From Bacillota bacterium (GTDB lineage: Bacteria > Bacillota > Clostridia > Oscillospirales > Acutalibacteraceae), in the NCBI GenBank assembly GCA_023410445.1, contig JAEYPT010000008.1:1-64000 (forward strand): 64,000 nucleotides of DNA, written 5' to 3'. A model generated the notes under the pieces. The model was not told the DNA's origin and did no database searches. It saw only the letters and a list, made by a program, of their open reading frames with translations. A program made the translations under genes and the position numbers. Below are positions 44,207 to 54,252 of this stretch, piece after piece; within the stretch, counting starts at the first letter, position 1, and the number at the start of each line of letters is the position of its first letter.

Positions 44207-45916
44207 ATGCAGTTTAACCGAATCAAACAACTGCTGAAATTTCATATGTCAGCTGAATCTCCGGAATCTGTGTTCAATCGTTTTTGCAGATTCCTCTATA
44301 TCGCAGGAATTCAGTCCACCCGGATTCTGAAACGCTTGGGACGAAGATCACGGCGTTTTTTCCGGCCTCTTGTAAATTTATTACGAAGTTTATACCGTGC
44401 TTCCATTGGAAAACAGCTTGAAAAAATCCGCCGCGAATTTAGTAACGCCCGTTTCGGCCTTTCCACAGCGCAGGAAAGAATTGCCGCCGCCAAAAAGCAC
44501 GGTTTTTTTTCTGTACTTCGGGAATGTGCCGTAATTGCTGGCAAAAGCTTTCGAATCCATAAACGTGTCGTTGCAGCTGTTCTGAATTTTTCTGTTCCTG
44601 CGGTGTGCGTTTTGGCTCTTTGCATGACGGTCCATTATTGGAGCGGCTTGAATTTTGGTTTATTGCTTGAAAATAACGGCCATGAAATTGCCTCAATTTC
44701 GGATGAAAGCGTCTATTGCAAAGCAACCGAAATGGTCAGTCAGCGTATGGTTCACGATCAGGCAGATAAAGAAGCCAGCTTGAAATTCGCCCCGAATTTC
44801 AAACTTTCGGTCAATCCGGGAAATCTGTCTTCTGCTTCTTACGTCTGCGATAAACTGATTGAACAATCCAATGGAATCATTGAAGAAGCGAGCGGTTTAT
44901 ATGTAGACGGTGAGCTCTGGGGTGTCGTTAAGAGCGGAGCCGACCTTCGCTATATGCTTCAAAGCCTGCTGAATACGGCACGCAAAGGGGATTCCTCCGT
45001 TTCGGTGCAGTTTGCACAGAACGTCGAAATTGTGAATGGTCTGTTCCCAACCACTTCTATTGTCAGTGTGGATTCCATGGGACGAATGGTAAACGGCACT
45101 TCGAAATCTGGCGTCACTTACATGGTAAAGCCCGGCGATACAGTCACATCGATTGCCAAAACGAACCACATGACCATCGCAGAGTTAAACAAGATGAATG
45201 GGAACCGTCTCGGTGATTCCATTCGTGCCGGAGACATTATCAATCTGGAAGTAGCCGTCCCGAAGCTAAGCGTAGAACTGACAAAGACCGTAAAGTATGA
45301 GGTCGTTCTACCTTATAAGACGATTACGCAAAACGACGACTCTCAGTACACCGATTATTCCAAGGTGCTCAAAGAAGGCAGCAACGGCCTTCAGGAGCGC
45401 GTGGATCAGGTCAGCGTCATAAACGGGAGTGAAACCGGCAGGGAGAACCTGAGCGCCCGCAACCTCGTCGATCCTGTGGATAAAATCGTAATCACCGGGA
45501 CGAAAAAGCGCCCGCAGAATCAAGCCGGTGTCAGCAGTGGCAGCTTTATGTGGCCTGTGCCGTCCCTGCATACGATCACCACTTATTTTACCTGGCGCTG
45601 GGGGGAATTCCATTACGGAATCGATATTTCGGGCTCCTGCGCTTACGGTCAGACCATCGTCGCGTCGGATGGGGGAGTCGTGACGGAAGCGGGATGGGAA
45701 AGCGGCTACGGCAACTGCGTTGTCATTGACCACGGAAACGGTTATAGTACGCTTTACGGTCACGCCAGTACACTTTTGGTTACCACCGGCCAGGCGGTTG
45801 CGAAAGGTCAGGCCATTGCCAGAGTCGGTGCAACCGGCAACGCGACGGGTCCGCATTGCCATTTTGAAGTAATAAAAGATGGTAATAAAGTGAATCCTTT
45901 GTCCTATGTTTCATAA
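44207..45916 (+). CDS. Membrane-anchored LysM / G5 / M23 peptidoglycan endopeptidase
   Basis: 569 residues. A long basic N-terminus (about 1-120), one membrane helix near 125-145, then an extracytoplasmic part. LysM lies around 300-345 (YMVKPGDTVTSIAKTNHMTI), a G5-like domain around 355-430, and an M23 metallopeptidase domain at 445-565 with HYGIDISG, HGNGYSTLYGH and GPHCHFEV (zinc and catalytic His). It cuts peptide cross-links in the wall, or may bind a partner during sporulation. AAAGGATAT site. Its promoter has twin palindromes. Confidence 0.92.
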   Translation: MQFNRIKQLLKFHMSAESPESVFNRFCRFLYIAGIQSTRILKRLGRRSRRFFRPLVNLLRSLYRASIGKQLEKIRREFSNARFGLSTAQERIAAAKKHGFFSVLRECAVIAGKSFRIHKRVVAAVLNFSVPAVCVLALCMTVHYWSGLNFGLLLENNGHEIASISDESVYCKATEMVSQRMVHDQADKEASLKFAPNFKLSVNPGNLSSASYVCDKLIEQSNGIIEEASGLYVDGELWGVVKSGADLRYMLQSLLNTARKGDSSVSVQFAQNVEIVNGLFPTTSIVSVDSMGRMVNGTSKSGVTYMVKPGDTVTSIAKTNHMTIAELNKMNGNRLGDSIRAGDIINLEVAVPKLSVELTKTVKYEVVLPYKTITQNDDSQYTDYSKVLKEGSNGLQERVDQVSVINGSETGRENLSARNLVDPVDKIVITGTKKRPQNQAGVSSGSFMWPVPSLHTITTYFTWRWGEFHYGIDISGSCAYGQTIVASDGGVVTEAGWESGYGNCVVIDHGNGYSTLYGHASTLLVTTGQAVAKGQAIARVGATGNATGPHCHFEVIKDGNKVNPLSYVS

Positions 45917-46018
45917 ATTTTTCTTTCGCCTTAATGTATGAATTAGTTCTTATTTGCGAATATTATTTATTGTAATAGTTAAAATTTATTACAATATTTT
46001 CTTATTTTTTTATGGTTG

Positions 46019-46047
46019 TTGACTTTTGCGGTCATCTGTATTATGAT
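46019..46047 (+). promoter_or_regulatory. Upstream promoter in the murA leader region
   Basis: TTGACT, 17 nt, TATGAT, about 180 nt before murA; followed by the GCAGAAA hairpin and T-run. Confidence 0.6.
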
Positions 46048-46186
46048 CATAACCGAGTATGAAACAACGCGCAGAAATTTATAACTGTTTCTGCATGGAA
46101 TTTTTTATGCTCATTTTTAGTTGATTTTCCTCCGATAATTTACAGGCACAAAGTTGGCTTGTTTTCTTAAATATTTGATAAAAACT

Positions 46187-46195
46187 TGATATAAT
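46187..46195 (+). promoter_or_regulatory. Extended -10 promoter of murA
   Basis: TGA TATAAT (TGN-extended), 35 nt before the TTG start; -35 weak. Confidence 0.5.
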
Positions 46196-46229
46196 AGTAT
46201 TGTTTTGATTGAGATTGGAGCGTTCTGCA

Positions 46230-47513
46230 TTGGACAAATTTATAGTAAGAGGCGGCATTCCCCTAAAGGGGGAAGTTTCGATCAGTGGAGCGAAAAATGC
46301 TGCTATTGCGATTATTCCAGCAGCAATTTTATCCGATGGGATCTGCCGTATAGAGAATATTCCCGATATTACGGATGTCTCGTATATTACCAGAATGCTG
46401 TACGACATGGGGGCAAAAGTACGAACCGTCAATAAATCAACTTTAGAAATTGACGCTCGACCGATCCGTACACACGTGGTCTCGGATGATTTGGCGCGTC
46501 ATATCCGCGGTTCCTATTATTTGCTTGGAGCGCTGCTGGGCCGCTTTCACCACGCGGTGGTTCCAATGCCGGGCGGCTGCGATTTCGGCGTCAGGCCTAT
46601 TGATCAGCATTTGAAGGGCTTTCTGGCAATGGGGGCCAAGTATCGTCTGGAAGGCGGTATGGTCGACGTATCCGCAGACAAGCTTACCGGCAACAACATT
46701 TATCTGGATGTTGTCTCCGTTGGAGCAACCGTCAATATCATGCTTGCGGCAACCCGGGCCGAAGGATTGACCGTTATTGAGAATGCCGCCAAAGAACCGC
46801 ATATCGTTGATCTGGCGAACTTCCTCAACTCCATGGGAGCGGATATCCGTGGCGCCGGCACCGACGTCATCAAGATTTATGGCGTAAATCAGTTAAACGG
46901 AACCTCTTATACGATTATTCCCGATCAGATTGAGGCGGGGACGTATATGGTTTCCGCCGCTGCAACCTGCGGCGATATCCTTGTCAAGAACGTAATTCCA
47001 AAACACTTGGAATCAATTTCTGCGAAGCTTTTGGAGATGGGAGTCAGCGTTGAGGAATTCGACGATTCCATCCGTGTGAGCCGGAGTGGAACGCTGAATA
47101 AATGCAACATTAAAACCATGCCGCATCCTGGTTTTCCAACCGATATGCAGCCGCAGATCGCTGTTCTTCTTTCCATAGCGAGCGGTACGAGTATCATTAA
47201 CGAAAGTGTCTGGGACAACCGCTTCCGGTATGTGGAAGAGCTCAAGAGAATGGGAGCCCAGATTTCGGTGGACGGCAAGCTAGCAGTCGTCGAGGGTGTC
47301 GACCATCTGGACGCCGCGCCGGTCAAAGCGATGGACCTTCGGGCCGGTGCCGCCATGATTATTGCGGCGCTCTGTGCGCACGGGACGACGCAGATTGAAG
47401 ACATTAAACACATTGAGCGCGGCTACGAAAACATTGAAGATAAGTTCCGCAGTCTTGGCGCCGATATTAAACGGATTCATATTCCCGATTCCGAAACCGC
47501 TCAGGCGATTTGA
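46230..47513 (+). CDS. murA: UDP-N-acetylglucosamine 1-carboxyvinyltransferase
   Basis: 427 residues. First committed step of peptidoglycan synthesis, with PEP as donor. SGAKNAAIAIIPA at the N-terminus holds the active-site Lys/Asn; the fosfomycin-target Cys lies in MPGGCDFGVRP; TDMQPQIAVLLS and RAGAAMIIAALCA are further signatures. TTG start with TTGGAG 9 nt upstream. Confidence 0.96.
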   Translation: MDKFIVRGGIPLKGEVSISGAKNAAIAIIPAAILSDGICRIENIPDITDVSYITRMLYDMGAKVRTVNKSTLEIDARPIRTHVVSDDLARHIRGSYYLLGALLGRFHHAVVPMPGGCDFGVRPIDQHLKGFLAMGAKYRLEGGMVDVSADKLTGNNIYLDVVSVGATVNIMLAATRAEGLTVIENAAKEPHIVDLANFLNSMGADIRGAGTDVIKIYGVNQLNGTSYTIIPDQIEAGTYMVSAAATCGDILVKNVIPKHLESISAKLLEMGVSVEEFDDSIRVSRSGTLNKCNIKTMPHPGFPTDMQPQIAVLLSIASGTSIINESVWDNRFRYVEELKRMGAQISVDGKLAVVEGVDHLDAAPVKAMDLRAGAAMIIAALCAHGTTQIEDIKHIERGYENIEDKFRSLGADIKRIHIPDSETAQAI

Positions 47514-47572
47514 ATCGGAGAAATCAGGGAGAGGCCGACGGCCTTTCCCATTTTGCTACTGGAGAGGATTCA

Positions 47573-48367
47573 ATGGCGCGGTTTTGTCCGCTTTTCAGCG
47601 GAAGCAGCGGGAACAGTTATTACATAGGCTCGGCAACGGAAGGAATTTTAATTGATGTGGGGCGTTCCGCCAAACAATTGGACGCAATGCTTTCGCGCTG
47701 CGGAATTGCCGATACGGCGGTTAAGGCCGTCTTTGTCACGCATGAGCACATCGACCACGTAAGAGGCCTTCGGGTCTTTGCGTCGCGGCACCGTTTACCC
47801 GTATTCACTTCCCGAGGTACACTAAGGGCACTTGACGGCATGGGGTGTCTGGACCCCCGTTACTCCGCAGACGTGATCGGGGGAGAGGGCATGGAAGTTG
47901 CCGGGCTTTCCATCAAGCCCTTCCATACGCCGCATGACTGCGCCGAAGGCGTCGGATACCGCGTTACCCTGCATGACGGCCGGGTGGTTGCCGTTTCAAC
48001 CGACCTCGGCGTGATGACGGAGGAAATCCGTACCCAACTTTTTGGCGCAGATCTGGTTGTTCTGGAGTCCAATCATGATGTGGGCATGCTTCAGAACGGT
48101 CCGTATCCTTACCCGCTGAAGCGAAGGATTCTTTCGGAAACGGGGCATCTTTCCAATCTGGCCTGCTCAGCGGAACTTTGCGGTCTTGCAGAAGCAGGTA
48201 CCACACGCTTCGTACTAGCCCATCTGAGCTCGGAAAACAATACGCCGGAACTTGCTTACGAAACAGCTTTGTGCTCTCTCCGCCTGTCAGGCTATCGCCA
48301 GGGAACCGATTTTGAATTATACGTCGCTCCTCGTGAAAATTCAGATGGAAAGATGATTTTATTTTAA
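47573..48367 (+). CDS. walJ: MBL-fold metallohydrolase (WalJ/YycJ type)
   Basis: 264 residues: FCPLFSGSSGNSYYIG and the metal motif VTHEHIDHVRGL are typical of the YycJ/WalJ branch. In Bacillus and Streptococcus it sits beside the WalRK wall-stress system; those genes are not here. Next to rlmH, a pairing also seen in Firmicutes. ATG with GGAGAGG; the stop overlaps rlmH (TAATG). Confidence 0.88.
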   Translation: MARFCPLFSGSSGNSYYIGSATEGILIDVGRSAKQLDAMLSRCGIADTAVKAVFVTHEHIDHVRGLRVFASRHRLPVFTSRGTLRALDGMGCLDPRYSADVIGGEGMEVAGLSIKPFHTPHDCAEGVGYRVTLHDGRVVAVSTDLGVMTEEIRTQLFGADLVVLESNHDVGMLQNGPYPYPLKRRILSETGHLSNLACSAELCGLAEAGTTRFVLAHLSSENNTPELAYETALCSLRLSGYRQGTDFELYVAPRENSDGKMILF

Positions 48368-48846
48368 TGCTGAAAACTCAGTTGATCTGTGTCGGGAAAC
48401 TGAAAGAAACCTATTGGCGGGACGCCTGCGCCGAATATGTCAAACGACTCTCCGCGTTCTGTAAATTCTCCATTTTGGAGCTTCCAGAATACCGTCTGCC
48501 GGAAAAACCTTCTCAGGCGCAGATTGATCACGCCTTGGAGGAAGAGGGAAAAAAGATTCTTGCCGCGGCTGACGGGTATCCGGTCATGGCGCTTTGTGTG
48601 GAGGGGAAAGCTATTTCCTCCGAACAGTTTGCTTCCGAAATCTCCGACATATGTCAGAGCGGGAGTGGGGGACTCAGCTTTGTAATCGGGAGTTCCTATG
48701 GTCTGTGCCCTGCCGTAAAAGAGGCATCTTTTTTTCGGCTTTCCCTTTCTTCCATGACCTTTCCTCACCAGCTCGCGCGCGTTGTGCTGTGTGAACAGAT
48801 TTACCGTGCCTTTCAGATTCTCGGGAACGGGCACTACCATAAATAA
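48367..48846 (+). CDS. rlmH: 23S rRNA pseudouridine-1915 N3-methyltransferase
   Basis: 159 residues, SPOUT fold. YAEYVKRLSAFCKF, FVIGSSYGL (SAM knot) and the C-terminal MTFPHQLARVVLCEQIYRAF and GNGHYHK are diagnostic. It acts on the assembled 70S ribosome. Confidence 0.97.
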   Translation: MLKTQLICVGKLKETYWRDACAEYVKRLSAFCKFSILELPEYRLPEKPSQAQIDHALEEEGKKILAAADGYPVMALCVEGKAISSEQFASEISDICQSGSGGLSFVIGSSYGLCPAVKEASFFRLSLSSMTFPHQLARVVLCEQIYRAFQILGNGHYHK

Positions 48847-48860
48847 GCGTTCAGCAGAGA

Positions 48861-48896
48861 AAAAGCCCCGGATTTTAAAATCCGGGGCTTTTTTAT
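48861..48896. terminator. Bidirectional terminator between rlmH and the V-ATPase operon
   Basis: A palindrome AAAGCCCCGGATT / AATCCGGGGCTTT with A-run before and T-run after, between convergent genes. Confidence 0.9.
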
Positions 48897-48900
48897 CGCT

Positions 48901-49518
48901 TCATGAAGCAGATAGCTTCTGTCGCTTAATGACTTTCAATCTGGAGAATTCCTCGCGGTCTTTTTCTTCCAATGCATCGGTAATCAGCTTCACCGTGGAC
49001 TCAAAGCGTGGAATCATAATGTTTTTCAGCGCGTTGGCACGCTTTTGCGTCTTTTTGACGGCGTCCGCGAGACGATACACACTGTTTTCAATTTCCGCAA
49101 GCTCTGCGGTCATCTTCTTGACCTCGCCAAACTTATTATAGGCGAGATCGAGAAGACTGTTGGTGGAGTTCAGTCCAAACGGAATCGGAACATCATGGCT
49201 TTCAAAGGAAACCATGGGGATTTCGACCCCCATCACACTGCGATAGGCAACATTCAGCCCATCTTCAACCGGAACGGTTGTAGAGAGCTCCTTGCAGATA
49301 CCAAGCGTGATGTTGGCGCGCTGTAAGGCCTCATAGGCTTCCGCATAAGCAGTGTCGATTTTTTTCTGAATCTCGGAAGCCCGGTCGATCAGCGTCATCA
49401 TCTCGCGGATCAGAATATTCCGTTTCCGGTCGAGAAGCTCAAAGCCGGTGCGTGAAAGCTCCAGCGACTTTTTTGTTGCAAGCAGGTTGCCTTTTGTAGG
49501 AACAATCTGATTACTCAA
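48901..49518 (-). CDS. ntpD: V-type ATPase subunit D (central stalk)
   Basis: 205 residues, long coiled-coil helices: [21 protein letters not shown] and [18 protein letters not shown] are the subunit-D ends. It forms the rotor shaft inside A3B3. Overlaps subunit B by 4 nt. Last gene of the operon. Confidence 0.95.
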   Translation of the reverse strand: MSNQIVPTKGNLLATKKSLELSRTGFELLDRKRNILIREMMTLIDRASEIQKKIDTAYAEAYEALQRANITLGICKELSTTVPVEDGLNVAYRSVMGVEIPMVSFESHDVPIPFGLNSTNSLLDLAYNKFGEVKKMTAELAEIENSVYRLADAVKKTQKRANALKNIMIPRFESTVKLITDALEEKDREEFSRLKVIKRQKLSAS

Positions 49519-50987
49519 ATCTCATCGTCCTCGCTTCCGGATGTGGATTTTGACCCGCCGGAACTCTGTGCTTTTTCCTTTCCGGCCTCGGCGGCGACAC
49601 GCTTTTTCGCCGGCTCATAGTATTTATCAAGAACCGCGGTGTTGACACGGTCCAGAGCTTCGCGCGGCAGGGTGGTCAAAAGCTCCCAGCCAAGATCAAG
49701 GCTCTGGTCGATGCTGCGGTTTTCGTCGGAACCCTGATTCACAAACTTCGCTTCGAACAGATTGCCGAATTCCAGAAGCTTCTTGTCTTCCGCGGAAAGC
49801 TCCTCTTCGCCGATAACCGACGCCAGCGAACGGGCATCCATTACCTTCGCGTAGGAAGCAAACAGCTGATTCGAAAGCGGAAAATGGTCTTCGCGCGTAT
49901 TCCCCTTGCCGATACCGTCCTTCATCAGACGGGAAAGGGAAGGGAGAACCGAAACCGGAGGATAAATTCCGCTCGCGTCGAGAGAACGGTCCAGCACGAT
50001 CTGACCCTCGGTGATGTAGCCGGTCAGGTCAGGCACCGGGTGCGTCACGTCATCGTTTGGCATGGTCAGAATCGGAATCTGCGTAACGGAACCAGTCTTG
50101 CCGCGCACCATACCAGCACGCTCATAGATGGAAGCGAGGTCGGAATACAGATACCCCGGGAAGCCTTTTCTTCCCGGAATTTCACCTTTGGAGGAGCTGA
50201 ATTCACGCAGTGCCTCGGCATAGGAGGTCATATCCGTCATGATAACAAGGATGTGCATGTTCAACTCAAACGCAAGGTATTCCGCGACCGTAAGTGCGCA
50301 GCGCGGGGTAAGAATACGTTCGATGATCGGGTCATTGGCCAAATTCAGGAACATGACAACGCGCTGCAGAATTCCGGATTCGTCAAACGAACGACGGAAA
50401 TAGTCAGCCACGTCGTTTTTAACGCCCATGGCGGCAAATACAATCGCGAAGTTGTTTCCTTCTTCTTCACTGATTTTCGCCTGCCGCGCGATCTGCGCCG
50501 CAAGCTCGTTGTGACGCATGCCGGAGCCGGAGAAGATCGGCAGCTTCTGCCCGCGGATCAGCGTCATCAGCGTATCAATGGTGGAAATTCCTGTGTTGAT
50601 GTAGTTCTTCGGGTACACCCGCGACACAGGATTGATCGGCGTGCCGTTTACATTGACCCGTTTGACCGGGTAAATATTCCCCAGTCCGTCGAGCGGGCGG
50701 CCGGAACCGTCGAAAATTCTCCCGAGAATCTCGGGGGAAAGCGGCATTTCCATGGGGCGGCCGATCAGCCGTGTACGCGTGTTGGTCAGTGAAATTCCGC
50801 GTGTGCCCTGGAAGACCTGAATCACCGCGCGTTTCCCTTCCATCTCGACAATTCGTCCCTGCCGCATCGTCCCGTCGTCCAGCCGAATGTCAACAATCTC
50901 TTCGAAGGATGCGTTTTCCACGTCGTCCAGAACAATCAGGGAACCGTTTATTTCTTTAACGCCGATATAATCAAGAATCATGTGCAA
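49515..50987 (-). CDS. ntpB: V-type ATPase subunit B (non-catalytic)
   Basis: 490 residues. [22 protein letters not shown] (P-loop region lacking Walker A Lys, as expected for B), [16 protein letters not shown] and the [20 protein letters not shown] segment identify it. C-terminal 40 residues are Lys/Ser/Gly-rich. Alternates with subunit A in the catalytic head. Confidence 0.97.
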   Translation of the reverse strand: MHMILDYIGVKEINGSLIVLDDVENASFEEIVDIRLDDGTMRQGRIVEMEGKRAVIQVFQGTRGISLTNTRTRLIGRPMEMPLSPEILGRIFDGSGRPLDGLGNIYPVKRVNVNGTPINPVSRVYPKNYINTGISTIDTLMTLIRGQKLPIFSGSGMRHNELAAQIARQAKISEEEGNNFAIVFAAMGVKNDVADYFRRSFDESGILQRVVMFLNLANDPIIERILTPRCALTVAEYLAFELNMHILVIMTDMTSYAEALREFSSSKGEIPGRKGFPGYLYSDLASIYERAGMVRGKTGSVTQIPILTMPNDDVTHPVPDLTGYITEGQIVLDRSLDASGIYPPVSVLPSLSRLMKDGIGKGNTREDHFPLSNQLFASYAKVMDARSLASVIGEEELSAEDKKLLEFGNLFEAKFVNQGSDENRSIDQSLDLGWELLTTLPREALDRVNTAVLDKYYEPAKKRVAAEAGKEKAQSSGGSKSTSGSEDDEI

Positions 50988-51015
50988 CCGCCTTCCAAGT
51001 TAAATTTACCCAAGC

Positions 51016-52776
51016 TCACGCGGATACAACAGCAGACAAGGTCTGATCGATTTCCTTGATATAGCCGTCGAACAAATCAAGCTTATCGTTGGGTATGGTC
51101 TCTTTCATTTTGATCAGTTTGTCAAACAGGCCGGTTTTCATGATTCCTGAAATCGGTACTCCGGCAGAGATAAGCTGTCTGGTCTTTTTATAGAGATAAA
51201 CAATTGTTTTCATCATTAATTTTATCTTTTCCAGCGGAACGTAGGTATCTACCGGGTCCATTGCGTCCTGCTGAAGAAAACCAATCCGGATTACGCGGGA
51301 AATTTCAATAATCAGCTTCTGCTCGTCCGGCAATACGTCCGAACCAATCAGCTTTACGATTTCCATCAGCTTGTTTTCCTGCTGCAGAATCTTGCTGATC
51401 TGCTTCCGGTATTTGATGAAATCTTCGCCCTGATTCTTTGCGAACCATGGGTCAAGGTCAGAGAAATATTCGCTGTAGCTCTGCATCCAGTTGATTGCGG
51501 GGAAGTGACGTGCATAGGAAAGGGATTTATCCAGAGCCCAGAAAACACGGGTAAAACGTTTGGTGTTCTGCGTAACCGGTTCCGAGAAATCCGATCCGGC
51601 CGGCGAAACGGCTCCGATAATCGTGATGGAACCCTTCGACCCGTTCAGATTGTCCACCATACCGGCGCGCTCATAGAATTCGGAAAGGCGGCTCGGCAGG
51701 TAAGCAGGGAAGCCTTCTTCGGCGGGCATTTCCTCAAGACGACCGGAAATCTCACGGAGGGCTTCCGCCCAGCGGGAGGTGGAGTCGGCCATGATGGCCA
51801 CGTGATAACCCATATCGCGGTAATATTCACCCAGCGTGATGCCGGTGTAAATAGAAGCTTCACGCGCGGCCACAGGCATGTTACTGGTGTTGGCGATCAG
51901 AACGGTGCGGTCCGTCAGAGGTCTGCCGGATTTCGGGTCGACCAGTTCGGTGAACTCTTCCAGAACCTGGCTCATTTCATTTCCGCGTTCACCGCAGCCG
52001 ACATAGATGATAATATCCGCATCGCACCATTTGGCGAGCTGATGCTGAGTCATCGTTTTGCCGGTTCCGAAACCGCCCGGAATTGCGGCAGTTCCTCCTT
52101 TAGAAAGAGGGAACAGCGTATCAATAACCCGCTGACCGGTGATCAGCGGAGTGGTTGGCTGCAGACGCTCCGTCACAGGGCGGGGCGAACGAATCGACCA
52201 ACGCTGGCAAAGGGAGAGGGAATGAACCTTTCCGATGGAATCGGTAAGCTCAACAACTGTGTCATTCACATGGAAACTTCCGCTCGGCTTTACGCTGGTC
52301 ACTTTTCCGGAAAGATTGGGTGGTACCATGCATTTGTGAACGATAGCCGGTGTCTCCTGGCACTGTGCGTAAATATCGCCGCCCTTGAGCGCGTCGCCTA
52401 CTTTCACAGTGATGGTAACATCCCAAAGCTTTTCTTCATCCAGAGAGGGAATGCTGCTGCCGCGGGAAATGAACGAACCGGTCTGCTCCGCAATAACCTT
52501 CAGCGGACGCTCGATTCCATCAAAAATATTATCAAGAATCCCAGGGCCGAGTGTTACGTTCATGGGGCTTCCGGTGCCGAAAACAGGCTCACCGGGACGA
52601 AGGCCGGTCGTTTCCTCGTAAACCTGAATGGTGGTGAATTGATCGGTAACACCGATTACTTCGCCGACCAGACGTTCTTTTCCGACAAATACCATTTCCA
52701 TCATGGAAAAGCTCTTGGAATTCTGAACGGTTACAACAGGGCCGTTAATCCCATATATGACATCCTGAAAATCCAT
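51016..52776 (-). CDS. ntpA: V-type ATPase subunit A (catalytic)
   Basis: 586 residues. Walker A PGGFGTGKTMTQHQLAKW, GCGERGNEM and the A-type insert with CMVPPNLSGKV. The ATG at 52776 gives the canonical MDFQDVIYGINGPVV and has GGAG 8 nt upstream. The ATG at 52794 overlaps the subunit-E stop and would add six residues. Confidence 0.97.
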   Translation of the reverse strand: MDFQDVIYGINGPVVTVQNSKSFSMMEMVFVGKERLVGEVIGVTDQFTTIQVYEETTGLRPGEPVFGTGSPMNVTLGPGILDNIFDGIERPLKVIAEQTGSFISRGSSIPSLDEEKLWDVTITVKVGDALKGGDIYAQCQETPAIVHKCMVPPNLSGKVTSVKPSGSFHVNDTVVELTDSIGKVHSLSLCQRWSIRSPRPVTERLQPTTPLITGQRVIDTLFPLSKGGTAAIPGGFGTGKTMTQHQLAKWCDADIIIYVGCGERGNEMSQVLEEFTELVDPKSGRPLTDRTVLIANTSNMPVAAREASIYTGITLGEYYRDMGYHVAIMADSTSRWAEALREISGRLEEMPAEEGFPAYLPSRLSEFYERAGMVDNLNGSKGSITIIGAVSPAGSDFSEPVTQNTKRFTRVFWALDKSLSYARHFPAINWMQSYSEYFSDLDPWFAKNQGEDFIKYRKQISKILQQENKLMEIVKLIGSDVLPDEQKLIIEISRVIRIGFLQQDAMDPVDTYVPLEKIKLMMKTIVYLYKKTRQLISAGVPISGIMKTGLFDKLIKMKETIPNDKLDLFDGYIKEIDQTLSAVVSA

Positions 52777-52790
52777 ACCTTCATCTCCGA

Positions 52791-53387
52791 TCATACTACG
52801 GTCATGCCCGAGTGTTCTTCAAACCATCCGCGCTGTTCTTCCAGCAGGGAGTCGAAGGTCTCGTCGGCCATCAGGCCCATGCCGGAATTGTATGCGCGTA
52901 TTCCGCCGACGCCGATGGTCGGATCGACCTCAAACGTGCAGTCGCCGCCGAACGCTTCCCGGATCAGGTCCTCATATTTCGAATCGTCGGCTTTCAGGCA
53001 AATGACTGTGCCGGGCTTTGTAAATACCTTCTTGAAATTTTCGGCCGCTAATTTCAGCAGTTCCGCGTATTTTCCGCTTTGCATCAGTTCGGTAAGCTTT
53101 GCCGCCGCCTTGCTGAAAATCTCGTCGGTTATTTTCTTACGCTTGTCAAGGAGCTCCCGGCGTGCGGTGAGCTCCTTCTGTGCCATTTCACGCGAAATAC
53201 CGCTGCGCATCTGAACCAGTTCCTTCTGGATCATGCGATAGCATTCTGTAAGAACTTCAATTTCCGCTTCATCCAGTTCCTTTTGCTTGAATGTGGAAAT
53301 CTCATCTTCTATTTTTTTCCGCTGCTCCTCAGCATAATGATTGATTGCAGCGGAAAACTTATCTTTTTTGTCTTCTGCTTCAGCCAT
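52791..53387 (-). CDS. ntpE: V-type ATPase subunit E (peripheral stalk)
   Basis: 198 residues: an N-terminal charged coiled coil (about 1-100, ISTFKQKELDEAEIEVLTEC) and a globular C-terminal domain with DPTIGVGGIRAYNSGMGLMA, the subunit-E signature. Pairs with subunit G in the stalk. Confidence 0.93.
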   Translation of the reverse strand: MAEAEDKKDKFSAAINHYAEEQRKKIEDEISTFKQKELDEAEIEVLTECYRMIQKELVQMRSGISREMAQKELTARRELLDKRKKITDEIFSKAAAKLTELMQSGKYAELLKLAAENFKKVFTKPGTVICLKADDSKYEDLIREAFGGDCTFEVDPTIGVGGIRAYNSGMGLMADETFDSLLEEQRGWFEEHSGMTVV

Positions 53388-53419
53388 AGAAAACCCCCCG
53401 TTCGGATATTAGGTGCATC

Positions 53420-53728
53420 TTAAATCTTAACGCCGATTGCTTCGCGGACATAGCGAGTGATGGAATCCTTTGTGCAGCCATTTCCGTGACGGTCGGGAAT
53501 TTCCACAATCAGCGGGCGTTTCCGGTTCAGCTTCAGGTTATAGACCAGTTCCGGGCACAGGGACAGCAGTGTTTCCGTAATCAGAACCACCGCAATATCG
53601 TCCCGATCCATGGTCTCCTCCAGAACTTTTTTCACTTCGTCGGCCTTGTGGACCACGACGCCTTCAATGCCCGCCAGGCGCAAACCGACCTGTGTGTCGA
53701 CATTGTCACTGATCAAATAGAAACGCAT
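53420..53728 (-). CDS. ntpG: V-type ATPase subunit F (central stalk)
   Basis: 102 residues. FYLISDNVDTQVGLRLAGIEG and DDIAVVLITETL fit the small F subunit that binds D. Separate ATG with GGAGGTTCTCGC. Confidence 0.93.
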   Translation of the reverse strand: MRFYLISDNVDTQVGLRLAGIEGVVVHKADEVKKVLEETMDRDDIAVVLITETLLSLCPELVYNLKLNRKRPLIVEIPDRHGNGCTKDSITRYVREAIGVKI

Positions 53729-53753
53729 GCGAGAACCTCCGTATTTTGAACCG

Positions 53754-54215
53754 TTACTGTACCTTGTTAAGCATCAGGATGGCAATCAACAAACCGTAGA
53801 TGGCAATACCTTCACCAAGAGCTACGAAAATCAGTGCTTTACCGAAGACATCCGAATTCTCGCCGGTTGCGCCGATTGCGGCAGGAGCTGCAGCCGCAAC
53901 TGCGATACCGCCGCCAATAGCGGCAATTCCGGAAGCAAGAGCAATGGCAAGCATGCTCAGACCCTTATCGGAAGAAGCAGCCGCGGCAGCAGCCTGGCTG
54001 GTGGTTGTACCTGCGGCGGCACCTGCAGCGGCTCCTGTGGAAGCGGCGGAAACACCGACCGGAATGCTGAAGGAAATCAGACATACCGCAGCAAAAGCAA
54101 TAATCTGGGCAAGTAAAGCGGTACGCTTTTTTGCGCCCTTCTTAACGGCATGGATTGCGAAAGCAACGGTGATGACCAGAGCAGCTACAGGCAGGCACAT
54201 AAATACGATGTTCAT
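53754..54215 (-). CDS. ntpK: V-type ATPase subunit K (c-ring proteolipid) with unusual N-terminal hairpin
   Basis: 153 residues, four hydrophobic segments. The C-terminal hairpin (about 85-150) is a normal c-subunit: [20 protein letters not shown] then [19 protein letters not shown] with ion-binding Glu135. The N-terminal pair (4-22, 34-51) lacks the glycine zipper and acidic residue of a c repeat. A low-complexity Ala/Gly/Thr linker (about 53-83) follows, so it resembles a signal-hairpin fused to one c repeat. The coupling ion cannot be called. Strong GGAGG site. Confidence 0.92.
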   Translation of the reverse strand: MNIVFMCLPVAALVITVAFAIHAVKKGAKKRTALLAQIIAFAAVCLISFSIPVGVSAASTGAAAGAAAGTTTSQAAAAAASSDKGLSMLAIALASGIAAIGGGIAVAAAAPAAIGATGENSDVFGKALIFVALGEGIAIYGLLIAILMLNKVQ

Positions 54216-54252
54216 GATTTTTCCTCCTAAATAATTGCAAAATTAAGTTATT

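Larger units (their letters stand above)
45917..46229. other. AT-rich intergenic region before murA
   Basis: 313 bp. Contains an AT-rich inverted repeat (ATTGTAA 45969-45975 / TTACAAT 45989-45995) followed by T-rich sequence, possibly the terminator of the M23 gene. Next come a strong sigma-A promoter (46019-46047), a hairpin GCAGAAA/TTTCTGC (46071-46094) with six T at 46101, and a second promoter near 46190. No convincing coding frame. Confidence 0.6.

Noticed and set aside
49884..53214. Long plus-strand frames (302 and 569 residues) across V-ATPase B and A
   Set aside because: GC-rich antisense shadows of two highly conserved subunits; composition unlike neighbours.
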